Shown: in pieces, positions 10,900-20,340 of the stretch | Layout: the number at the start of each line of letters is the position of its first letter | Numbering within the stretch: the first letter of the stretch is position 1 | Assembly: GCA_050084515.1 (NCBI GenBank) | Contig: CM114272.1 | Span: 20,088,001-20,152,000, forward strand | Source of the DNA: Blasia pusilla | Taxonomy: Eukaryota > Marchantiophyta > Marchantiopsida > Blasiales | Direction of reading: 5' to 3' | DNA: 64,000 nt | Made by a program: the position numbers and the translations under genes | The notes under the pieces: generated by a model | Databases searched by the model: none | The model's input: the letters and a program-made list of their open reading frames with translations, nothing else | What the model was told of the DNA's origin: nothing

Positions 10900-12289
10900 T
10901 GTCCCCTAAACCACATACATAAATGATGCTCTCAACATCCACACACCCAATATCCCCAAATAAACTACCCAAATCCCAGAATCCCTCACACGTGCAGGGT
11001 AAAGGACCAGAATGGATAACCTGAACACATGTCGATATCACTCCTCAGCAACTGCAAATCTCGACCCCAACTCGATTGTGGAGACAACTCCTCCAATCAG
11101 CAAGTCATTCTCCTCCCGTACTGACGCTGCTCAAAACTCTTCGATAGACAGTGCAGTCCTAGCGGAACGGTGCGGCGTTGCACGCGGCACGGAACGGCTA
11201 CGAACGGCACGGCCCTCGATGGTGGGATGCGGCACTCGGCGGCATACCCTCCTCAATCAACAATAAACCCACACTCTGCTCCACAATGACAGTGCGGCTC
11301 CGTGATCGATACGGTGCGGTGCGGCCACGAGCGGCACGGCGCGGCAATCGGCAGCGCGTTACGGCTACGGGCGTCACGGCATGATACTCGATCGTCGTCG
11401 AGCGGCTACCAATCACAACATAGCAACATGAAATCAAAACTCAAACACCATAACCGGAGGTCATCTGCCATCATTGGTTGATGAAGAAACTGCGATGACG
11501 GTGGCGGCCAAAATAAAGTACGTGGTGGCGACGCAAGTCAAGGAATCAACGAACGTCGTGGAAGACCCTCCACTCCGTAATGGCGGCAATGGCACCCAAA
11601 GGGTGGACAATGGACGGTGGACCGTTGACAGTGACGGTTGACCGCTGATGGTGACGGCCGACCATCGACGGTTGACCGCTGATGGTGATAGTTGACCGTC
11701 GATGGTGACGGTGACTATGATGGCGACGGCCGCCGCCGGTGTGGCGGCTGATTTAGGGTCTGCACAATTTAACCCTAAAAATCGCCTAGCAATGGCAGCT
11801 TTACAAGATTGACCATAACGTTTTTCTCGCAACTCCAAATTGTGCACTGTTTGTTGCACAGCGTGCACAGCTTCACGATCTACGCCAGCATCAAAAAATA
11901 TTTAGAATCAAACATTTCAGTAAAAACTGACAGGGACTGTCGTAAAGCCCAATGTCTCTTTCTCCTACACAAAATTCGGCAGCGCTCCCGCGCTGATTTC
12001 TCCCAACAAAAATGTAGCATCTGTAAAAATACAAATCAGCAAGCTACATGGTGCTCCCGAGAGCACCAGCATGGGGCAACCCGTCCCCATACTCAATCCC
12101 TATCAGAAATTGGGCAGCGCTTCCGCGCACCACTCTTCCACACGAAAAATCGGCAAATGCAAAGAATAATGAAAGCAGCCCTTGCTCCGGTGAGCACTCC
12201 CATGAGCCGCTGAACGGGGAGCACGGTCCCCAACCTGCAAAAATAGGGAGTGACCAGCGAGCTCCCCCATGAAGCTCTCTCACTCTCTC
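10900..12289 (-). other. Copy A untranslated leader region
   Basis: No protein family is seen between gag and the 5' repeat. It contains GC-rich degenerate repeats (11,160-11,400) and a minisatellite of TTGACCGCTGATGGTGACGG-like units at about 11,610-11,720. The last ~115 bp (12,190-12,305) are shared with the internal part of the short element at 15,610-15,717, so that stretch is a genuine leader. Confidence 0.6.
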
Positions 12290-12301
12290 ATTCTCTCTTT
12301 G
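12290..12301 (-). promoter_or_regulatory. Copy A self-complementary primer-binding site
   Basis: On the coding strand the 12 nt directly after the 5' repeat read CAAAGAGAGAAT. This is the exact complement of the predicted first 12 nt of the element RNA (ATTCTCTCTTTG, 12,475 down to 12,464). No tRNA-like TGG-start primer site is present at this junction. The arrangement matches the self-priming logic of the fission yeast Tf1 element. Confidence 0.7.
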
Positions 12302-12815
12302 TAAAGTAAGATCCAATCTCTCTCTCCACCATCTCACACCATAGCTCTCAAACGTGTGCACTCTCTCTCATGTCAAACCAAACCCACTCTCCTAATGAGA
12401 GGCCTGGGTTACACTAACAAGGCAAGGTACCATAGCTTCGCCGCCTCATGCGAAGAGGTTCAACAAAGAGAGAATGAGTTCTCTCGCTCTCTCTCCTCGA
12501 GGTATACCCCTCCCCTCTCCCAAGCTCTCTCCATGGTAACCTATTCTCCCAAGTCACCTCCTTGGCTCTTGACCTGATGTAGGAGGTCAAGGGCCACTTA
12601 CCAAAAATAGTAAGTCGATCATATACTCAAAATGGTACTTACCTAAAATAGTAAGTTCCTCAATATGGCTCCAAATGAGCCGAAACGAAGGGGAAACCTG
12701 CTATCTCAAGTTTCCAAGGGCCTCAGCAGGTCACCCTCGACCTATTGGGCGTGTCCTCCACTACTCATGAAGGCGCTCTATTTGATCTCACCGATCTATC
12801 CTAAAAGACGTGACA
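12302..12815 (-). repeat. Copy A 5' terminal repeat A1 with promoter
   Basis: This is the homologue of 2,612-3,123, without an adjacent B repeat on either side. On the coding strand it starts TGTCACGTC. It has a TATA box (TATACC, 12,506-12,501), and 31 bp downstream an A at 12,475 begins the 12 nt complementary to the primer site. It ends at 12,302, flush with that site. Confidence 0.75.
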
Positions 12816-14691
12816 CAGTAAACAGAATTTGTAATTGTGTTTCTTAAGCAGAAGGTCTGCATATTCAAAGCGCTTTCATTGCCGTTATACGTTTGATTGG
12901 TGAAATAAGAAAGGGAGATTGTTGTCCTCGGGAATGGACAGAGCGAATTCGCTTCATTTCCTGAAATAGAGATGTTTGCATTGATTCCTTTGTCGGTACA
13001 ATGAGTCAGTGCTTCCCATCCCTTCAAATCCAATCGAAAGTGGATCGACTTCACTCTTACCTTTTCTCCGTTTTGCGCTCAAGACTACATCGGACTCCGT
13101 TCGCTTCAATTCTTTCAACGTCCATAGAATCTCCTCTCCATTTCTTCAGATCTCAATGGCATCCATTTCCAAAGAATCGCCGATTCTTCGCTTCATCAAA
13201 TGAGAAGATGATCGACTTTTCTTCATTTGATGGCCGAAGGTTCATCCAATGCGAAGAGTTTTCTTTCAGTCTTTGAAAATAGTATTATTTTCTTACGAAG
13301 TCTCTCTACAAGTGATAATCATCTTTAAAGTACCAATTTAGATAAATAATTATTCAAAGGCACGTGTAAAAAAAGAGTTTGAAAAATGAAGGGGTATTTT
13401 ATAATATGGATTATTTTATTATTATTTATCTTTATTATAAATAAGGTGCCCATGCGATGTATGAGAAGTTAAAAAAATGTTTGAAGAGCTTTTGCTAGTG
13501 TATAGTTGATGAATGGACTAATGATGTTGAACACAAGTTCAAATTTTTTTCTTGTTACATTTTCTTGCTGTCCAATTACCACTTTTCAAACAGAGAGGTA
13601 TTTGCAAGTCAAGAAGATACTCTCCAATAATAATATAGATTGTGGGAGAGAGGTTTTTTTCCAAACTCCTTTTCTTATGACACTTGGCACTTCCTGCCAA
13701 TAAGATTGTTCATCGTAGAATGCTTGAAATTGATTGTAAATAGCACTTGACAATTTTGAGGGTTAATTATCATTTTAGAAGGTAATTTAAACATGTGCAA
13801 CGCACGGGTGGATACTAGTTTGTGGTAAAGAAAATTGAAAATGCATTGATCCCAATACTTCACTTGTTACTTCTCATATCGTTGCATTATATTGGACTTG
13901 CACAAATCCTAATAGAGAGTCATTTTCTTTCATTAAAATGTCCAGTAACCTAGCCAACCCTTCAAAGTAACCCCAAGAATTATAAGTAAGCAGATTTATT
14001 GTAACCTAGTTAGATTAGACTAAATGAGTTAGATGGGATATATGTCCAAGTAGCGGACTCTCGTAGAGTGCATATTGAAGCTTCTCCATATACACTCTAC
14101 GAACAAGTGTAACAAGACCAAAGGCCAAGTAGGAGTTGAGAGGAGCTTAAGTCCCATGAGAATTGGGTGTCATGCAGACTTGGAACTTGACTAAGTGTTT
14201 GAAGTCATAAAGGCTAGACCCAATATTCTTTTGGGATGAATGAGGCGGTGTTGGAAAGCTTAGGAGAAAAAATTCCAAAGCACTAAAGATCCAAACAAAC
14301 ACATGAACACATATCAAGAAATTGCCCCTAAACTATCATAGTGATAGTTGGATTGAGGGCCACAAGGAGCAGCCCAAGAGGGCTTTCCCAAAAGGTAGGG
14401 AGGGGTGGAGATCTCTAGAACTATATATAAGGGAGAGGACCTCCAACGGAGTTTGGGACTCAAACCCTACCTTGGGGGAACCATAGGGGATGAACCAAGG
14501 GCACAAGATGGATCGAGAGGTTGGCTTTGGGGTGCGGACATTAAGCTAAGCCTAGGAGGATTAATTATGGATATCAAACTTGGACCTTGGCCCATGTTTG
14601 AGATATTGGGCCCGGCTAGATACTCATTCAAGATCCATTGGGCAGTTAGGACCGCTAGGCGTCCTAACGTCGTTTTAGGTTCTCGGACTAT
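12816..14691. other. Intergenic DNA between elements
   Basis: No gene is recognised. 13,000-13,300 has short plus-strand frames without family features. 14,000-14,480 looks promoter- or LTR-like, with a TATA-type CTATATATAAGG at about 14,422, but no coding part follows. The rest is AT-rich. Confidence 0.4.
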
Positions 14692-14862
14692 CAAGGAAGC
14701 AAGGTTGCACACACATAAAGTTCGTATGTGCGAACTTATGTCCGTCCCTAGGACGAACATGTCCATGCGGGCTCGAGTATCCACGGCCCACTTATGAGTA
14801 CGGGAACGGAAAGTCCGACCCATAAACAAACTTGTCCATTTCCGTGCAACCTTGCAAGGAAG
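14692..14862. mobile_element. hAT-like MITE with 8-bp target duplication
   Basis: The element core 14,700-14,854 (155 bp) is bounded by the inverted repeats CAAGGTTGCAC and GTGCAACCTTG. It is flanked by the exact 8-bp duplication CAAGGAAG at 14,692-14,699 and 14,855-14,862. The 8-bp duplication and CAAGG-type terminus fit the hAT superfamily. It has no coding capacity. Related sequences with GTCC/GGAC-rich interiors lie near 33,626, 34,129, 43,478 and 46,290. Confidence 0.8.
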
Positions 14863-14886
14863 TCTATTCCAAATCTTGAAGAACTT

Positions 14887-16231
14887 TGTCGTGCGCATAC
14901 ACATCGCTACACAACATAAATCGTTGTCACCAAACACAAACAAACAAACACGCACGATCCCATGCTAACTCATGGCATCCAAACAACGAGACAAGAAGTA
15001 CTAAAATATCTCCAATAAAGTAATATCGAATCTCTCTCTACACCATCTCACACCATAGCTCTCAAAGGTGTGCACTCTCTCTCTCATGTCAAACCAAACC
15101 CACTCACCTAATGAGAGGCTTGGGTTAACATTCACAAGGCAAGGGACCATAGCTCCTCCGCCTCATCCCAAGAGGTTCAACAAAGAGAGAATGAGCTCTC
15201 AAGCTCTCTCTCCTTGAGGTATATCCCTCCCCTCTCCCAAGCTCTCTCCATGGTAACCTATTCTCCCAAGTCACCTCCTTGGCTCTTGACCTAATGTAGG
15301 AGGTCAAGGTCTACTTACCAAAAATAGAAACTCGATCACATACTCAAAATGATACTTACCTAAAATAGTAAGTTACTCAATATTGCTCCAAATGAGCTGA
15401 AACGAAGGGGAAACCTGCTCTCTCAGGTTTCCCGAGGCCTCAGCAGGTCATCCTCGACCTACTAAGCATGTCCTCCACTACTCACGAAGGCGCTCTACTA
15501 GATCTCACCAATCTATCCTAAAAGACGTGACAACTATCGTGCGCATACTCATCGTTACACAACATGACGATGTGTAACCCTAAACGGTAAACCCTTAACG
15601 ACCGTGTTCCCTGCTTCATCACTCCCATGAGTCATGAAGCAGGGAACACGGTCCATAACCTGCAAACACAGCGAAACTCCAACAACCTCCCGCATTGTAG
15701 CTCTCATTCTCTCTTTGTAAAGTAAGATCCAATCTCTCTCTACACCATCGCACACCATAGCTCTCAAAGGTGTGCACTCTCTCTCATGTCAAACCAAACC
15801 CACTCTCCTTATGAGAGGCTTGGGTAACACTCACAAGGCAAGGGACCATAGCTCCTCCGCCTCATCCCAAGAGGTTCAACAAAGAGAGAATGAGCTCTCA
15901 AGCTCTCTCTCCTTGAGGTATACCCCTCCCCTCTCCCAAGCTCTCTCCATGGTAACCTATTCTCCCAAGTCACCTCCTTGGCTCTTGACCTGATGTAGGA
16001 GGTCAAGGGCCACTTACCAAAAATAGAAACTCGATCATATACTCAAAATGGTACTAATCTAAAATAGCAAGTTCCTCAATATGGCTCCAAATGAGCCGAA
16101 ACGAAGGGGAAACCTGCTCTCTCAGGTTTCCCGGGGCCTCAGCAGGTCATCCTCGACCTACTGAACATGTCCACCACTACTCACGAAGGCGCTCTACTAG
16201 ATCTCACCGATATATCCTAAAAGACGTGACA
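14887..16231 (-). mobile_element. Non-autonomous split-repeat derivative of the copy A family
   Basis: This is a 1,345-bp element with all coding DNA removed: B2 14,887-15,015, A2 15,016-15,532, spacer AC, a 31-bp stub of B1 (15,535-15,565), about 150 bp of leader, the primer site (15,706-15,717) and A1 (15,718-16,231). It is flanked by the 4-bp duplication ACTT (14,883-14,886 and 16,232-16,235). The ends are TGTC and GACA. It retains exactly the parts a trans-mobilised derivative would need: termini, TATA and start region, primer site and leader. The polypurine tract is not evident. Confidence 0.8.
15600..15653. repeat. 20-bp-stem hairpin in the short element leader
   Basis: Positions 15,600-15,619 pair perfectly with 15,634-15,653. 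The 14-nt loop contains a further ACTC/GAGT pair. The matching place in copy A (about 12,190-12,235) is a weaker GC-rich inverted repeat. As leader RNA it would form a strong structure, possibly for packaging or dimerisation (inference). Confidence 0.75.
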
Positions 16232-16235
16232 ACTT

Positions 16236-18400
16236 GCTTGTGTTGGGAAGTGAGGGTTTATGATGGTATTTGACCTGCTTAGGTCTGTTGAGCTTGAAGG
16301 GTAGCCAAAGTCCATGACTTGGGAGATGTAAGACTAGTTGACCCAAACATTAACTAACGTGAGTGTATTTGGATGAAAATCAGTAAGGAGAGTGTAACCT
16401 ACATACTAAACATATGCTTCTGCAATACTTGAGATTGATGTTCAAAAGGAATAGGCACACGACAAGAGTGGTTAGGATGATACGACTAGGAGAGGGATGC
16501 ATCCCCGTTCTTTTAGCAAAAAATGATTTCTCCAATTAATAGCCTACATGATTGATATTTCCCAATAACATCGTGTTGGAGACGACAGGATTACCGTGCA
16601 TTGGACCCAAGCATTATGGAGTGATTCATCAGCCCTCTTATAGACTCTTGGTCATTCATGCAATTATGAGGGGATGGCTGAAATTTTTATATCGCATCAT
16701 TGGATGAATCACTTACACAAACTCAAGACAAAGGAGTGTGTTGAACTTTTGAGCAAGATTTAGGTGCATATAGATTGAATAAAAACACTATCAAAGGGGT
16801 ACCTTCCATATTTTGGAGGAGGTATTAGAGTTGAACTTCCACACCTTCCAAGTCATTGCTTTGTGGTATCAATAGTATCGAATACTCTTTTGGGTCCATT
16901 TTCCCTCTATCATTATGGGTAATTGTATTTTATTTAGGATGGACATGCAATTCCACCAATGGGATGATAGATTACACAATGGACCCTTTGCCTTTACCTC
17001 ACAGTAGAGTAGTGTTTCTACATTGATCACTCATCCCTTCACTATTGGAAGTGTGTTATCACACGCATCCCTACTAGTAGATTTTTTTTGCAAAAAAGGG
17101 ATATTATGCATCACAACATGAGTATAACGAGTTACATGAACATAGTGCATTTTTTTACAATCCAATGGAAAATCTGCGTCTATAATTGACTAAGTCCCTA
17201 ACCTACTACACATTCATATAACCCTGATTTTTTTATCACATATGTGCATGATTTTTTCCATTAGCATGCTCCTTTAGAGATTGATTCTACCATTTATCCT
17301 TTCAAGCCCATTGCTCCAAGCAATACTCCTTGAAGGTTTGAGGCTCTTCAATATTGGGCATATGCTCCCTCTTTTGCAACTTTTTTGCATGCTCTTGGGT
17401 TCAAAGTCTTCCCACCATGTGCTTGTTATCAAGTGCAACCTACTATTTGTAGCTTGATGTGTCATTCGATATTTTAGGAGGTACTACATATGGAATTTGG
17501 AATTTTTTGCACGCACAAGAAAGTACACGCCTCTTGCCAAAGAAACCAACAAAAATAATACCTCTTGCACACTTGTTACACTCCTAATTGACCACACTAT
17601 TGTGAGAGCCAAACGTGGCCCCCTCTTGAATCTTTGAGATACTCCACATCTCCCTTATAATCCAGCAAGATTACAAGCACAAAATGAGGATCCTACCCCT
17701 CTCAGAATGTCTTTTATAGGGAATAGAAGATGACTTGTCAGGTACAACCAACTACTTTCCTATGTCATGGAGTGAGGGATTAGGTCAATATTAGACCCTA
17801 TTTCCTAATTAAGAAAATAGAATAACTCATTTTGATCATCTTTTTCAAAAAAAGGTTAAATTCTTTCTCCCAATCAAGCTTAAAAATTATGAAAAATTGG
17901 AAAAAAAATCCCTTCCTTCAATTTTGAAGAATAATTCTTCTCCCAACATTCTCTTAGTACCCTTTCTCATTTTTTCCAAAATATTACTTAATTTTCCCTC
18001 CAAATTAAACTTGAAAAATAAATTTGAGCTATTTTTTCTGCCTAACCCTTGAAAAACTTTAATGTGATTTTTAAGAGGGGAAAAGATGATGAAAATGAGA
18101 GAAGAGACTTGGGAATTTTCATTAATATTGTAATTTTTCAATAAAATTAATTTTATTTTAAAATATATCTCATCATGAGAACCGTATGATCATTCTACTT
18201 TCCACCTTAGTATAGGGTAAATTTAAAATTCAAGAGACGTAAGAGGCTTCACACATGGCATTTATTCATAGGTTCTCAACCAAAACTAAGGCAAATAATA
18301 ATATGATTAAAGTGGGAATTGAAGAATTCTCACTCTAGAGCCGATGACAATTTCGACACTTGATGTACTAGTTACTTTCTCGTTGCATGTATGGTACACA
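16236..18400. other. Intergenic DNA without recognised gene
   Basis: AT-rich sequence. Minus-strand frames at 17,274-17,465 and 17,887-18,141 have no recognisable features. No repeat boundaries were resolved. Confidence 0.4.
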
Positions 18401-18404
18401 TAGT

Positions 18405-18542
18405 TGTCATGCGCATACATATCGCTACATAACATACATCGCTGGTCACATCTACACCACACAACACCGATCTTCTCCACACACGGGTCGATCCACAGAT
18501 GTACAAAAATCAACTCATACATATACATGGAGATCACACAAC
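18405..18542 (-). repeat. Copy B terminal repeat B2
   Basis: This 138-bp segment is almost identical to 19,025-19,162. Its outer end TGTCATGCGCATAC is the left boundary of the element, next to the target duplication TAGT. Confidence 0.85.
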
Positions 18543-19022
18543 AAAAATAAAGAGTAGTAAAAACGGCACACCCGGCCTAAAACTCCACTCCTCAATCTAC
18601 ATCGGCATATCGAGCTTCGTCCACCCTGTGCTATCAAGGAATCCGGATGTTAGCACCCTAGTCCTAGCTCACACACATACAAGGGAGGTGCTCCAACGGC
18701 CCAACATGAGAAAGATGGCTTAGTAAAGCCATCTTCCTCTCTTATAACGGGTTGGGAAGAGCCAAAAGGCTCTTCCCCTAAAAATAGCCCTCGCCTTGGT
18801 AACCTGCGCGCACAGGTTACCAGGGGCGGGTGACCTGTCAACAAGCCACCCGGCTGTAAAAGACTTCAACATGAAAGTTGTCAGAAACGATGTTCCTGAC
18901 ACAATGGACCTATCCTCAACCTCATCCGACACCGTGGGACAAAGTTACACTCAAGATAGTCCGCTGGCTCCTACGCCCTATCCACGATAGATCTCAGCCT
19001 ATCGGCTTACTCAGATGTGACA
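18543..19022 (-). repeat. Copy B terminal repeat A2
   Basis: This 480-bp segment is nearly identical to 27,303-27,781 and ends in GATGTGACA. It includes several hairpins, among them GGTAACCTG/CAGGTTACC near 18,797 and AAGATGGC/GCCATCTT near 18,713, the latter next to the predicted RNA start. Confidence 0.85.
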
Positions 19023-19173
19023 ACTGTCGTGTGCATACATATCGCTACACAACATACATCGCTGGTCACATCTACACCATACAACACCGATCTTCTCCAC
19101 ACACGGGTCGATCCACACATATACAAAAATCAACTCATACATATACATGGAGATCACACAACCGCCCCCCTAG
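19023..19173 (-). repeat. Copy B repeat B1 and polypurine tract
   Basis: After the spacer AC (19,023-19,024), B1 runs 19,025-19,162. The coding-strand purine run CTAGGGGGGCG (19,163-19,173) directly precedes it. The A2/B1 joint GACA-AC-TGTC repeats the two outer element ends head to tail. Confidence 0.8.
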
Positions 19174-19237
19174 CTGGCAGTTGGATCCCCCCAACTCCAG
19201 ATAGAAAATACACATCTCTCTGACATGACCTACTACC

Positions 19238-19462
19238 CTATACACATCTCGGACACATCCATCGTCCCGTGGGAACCACATCAAGAGGGAGGGTCAGACA
19301 TGACATATGCCACCCTCGAGAACAACCATCACATACCAACATGGTGGCTGCACCCCTCGCAGATCCGCACAACATACACCTCAAGCCTGCAGGTACCACT
19401 GCCAAGCTCGGATCCACCGTCCCATCTACGTTCGGAAGATGACATGGCGCACAATTGCACAC
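19238..19462 (-). CDS. PHD finger at the integrase C-terminus (copy B)
   Basis: This uninterrupted stretch follows the integrase tail motif HVCNCAPCHLPN. It has all eight zinc ligands of a C4HC3 PHD finger: CMLC, then LVCDGC, then H in SRGWHMSC, then CPRC. The usual tryptophan lies two residues before the seventh ligand (RWMC). The finger spans about 19,243-19,378 and ends one residue before the stop. PHD fingers usually read the histone H3 tail (family knowledge), so it could steer the integrase to chromatin with a given mark (inference). It sits where chromoviruses carry a chromodomain. A RING-like or degenerate finger is less likely given the spacing. Confidence 0.85.
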   Translation of the reverse strand: MCNCAPCHLPNVDGTVDPSLAVVPAGLRCMLCGSARGAATMLVCDGCSRGWHMSCLTLPLDVVPTGRWMCPRCV

Positions 19463-20340
19463 ATGATCCTTCCAAACATACCATCCCGTCCCTCCAACAT
19501 GAGGACTCCGGTCGGTAATACCTCGCGCACACGTAGGATCGTGTGCCCTGTAGTGACACCTAGCGTCGTGGGTGCCACCTGCTATAAATACACATAATCT
19601 CCAGGATGAAACCTCCTAATCCCTGGACGATAACCTCCTCCACGAATGGTCCCGTACCTCAATGTATCTCTATGATGGGCAATAGCTAAGTTCTCAAAGG
19701 CCATACGCATAACTCTACGAAAAACTTCTGCCCTCTGAAAACATGCTTGTACCCACACATCTGGATCATCAAGATCTAACACCTCTGCCATGTCACGTCG
19801 AATCGCTGCAGGTAAATCTGGCTCTCTCCCAAAGAGCAAAAAGTACGGTGAAAATGACGCCAAGGATGCCTGCCGACTAAAGCGATAACCCATAGCCAAC
19901 CATGGCAACTATAGGTCCCACTCCCTCAACTATCCCCGTTGCAAGCCATACTTGCGCAATCCTCTCTTCACCGTCTGTACCACTCTCTCCGCCAACCCAT
20001 CCGCCTCAGGATGATCTCTCGGGCGTGGTGCGGTGATCTATCAGGGCCTGATCACACAAGGCCTGAAACTCTCCCCTAAACTCGGTACCCTAGTCAGTCA
20101 ACACCTCCGCCGGTGCACCAAAGTGACTAAGCACACGATCTAGAAACGCATAAGCTGTCGCTCGCCTTGTCTGGTAGTGCCACCAACTCTATCCACTTGG
20201 AGAAATGCTCCACCATGACCAACACGTACCTATGATGATGTCCCGTCAATGGCAAAGGTCCCGCAAATTCTAAACTCCACCAATAACCTAAACCCATAAT
20301 CGGCAAAGGATGTAACTGCGGAGTGGGAGCATTGAAGGAT
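19380..20340 (-). pseudogene. Copy B integrase core and C-terminal region
   Basis: The zinc-binding HHCC part and the start of the core are in the long upstream frame. This interval continues it. VLTD then GTEFRGEFQALC holds the second catalytic aspartate. ADGLAERVVQTVKRGLRKYG holds the catalytic glutamate. PYFLLFGREPDLP and GDYVYL mark the C-terminal region. The first catalytic position reads WSLEFAGPLP, with glutamate where copy A has aspartate. A stop and frameshifts near 20,100-19,900 add damage. The order proves a DDE integrase, not a tyrosine recombinase. Confidence 0.8.

Larger units (their letters stand above)
2485..12815 (-). mobile_element. Ty3/Gypsy-like element with DNA methyltransferase and PHD finger, copy A
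   Basis: This is a 10.3-kb element transcribed on the minus strand. From its 5' end (high coordinates): A1 repeat 12,302-12,815, self-complementary primer site 12,290-12,301, leader, gag, CCHC knuckle, protease, DNA methyltransferase, RT, RNase H, integrase, PHD finger, polypurine tract, then B1 (3,126-3,252), A2 (2,612-3,123) and B2 (2,485-2,611). Outer ends are TGTC and GACA. The flanking tetranucleotides are CTGT (left) and CAGT (right), one mismatch from a target duplication. Every protein domain is interrupted by frameshifts or stops, so the copy is dead. Its A repeat is unrelated in most of its sequence to that of copy B, but the architecture is identical. Confidence 0.85.

Noticed and set aside
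11160-11400. Overlapping GC-rich ORFs in the copy A leader as genes
   Set aside because: They consist of repeated CGGCACGG-type words, are open on both strands, and lie in the leader. Compositional artefacts.
19238-19908. Chromodomain at the integrase C-terminus
   Set aside because: It was expected for many plant Ty3 elements, but the sequence after the integrase tail is a C4HC3 PHD finger and has no chromodomain aromatic pattern.
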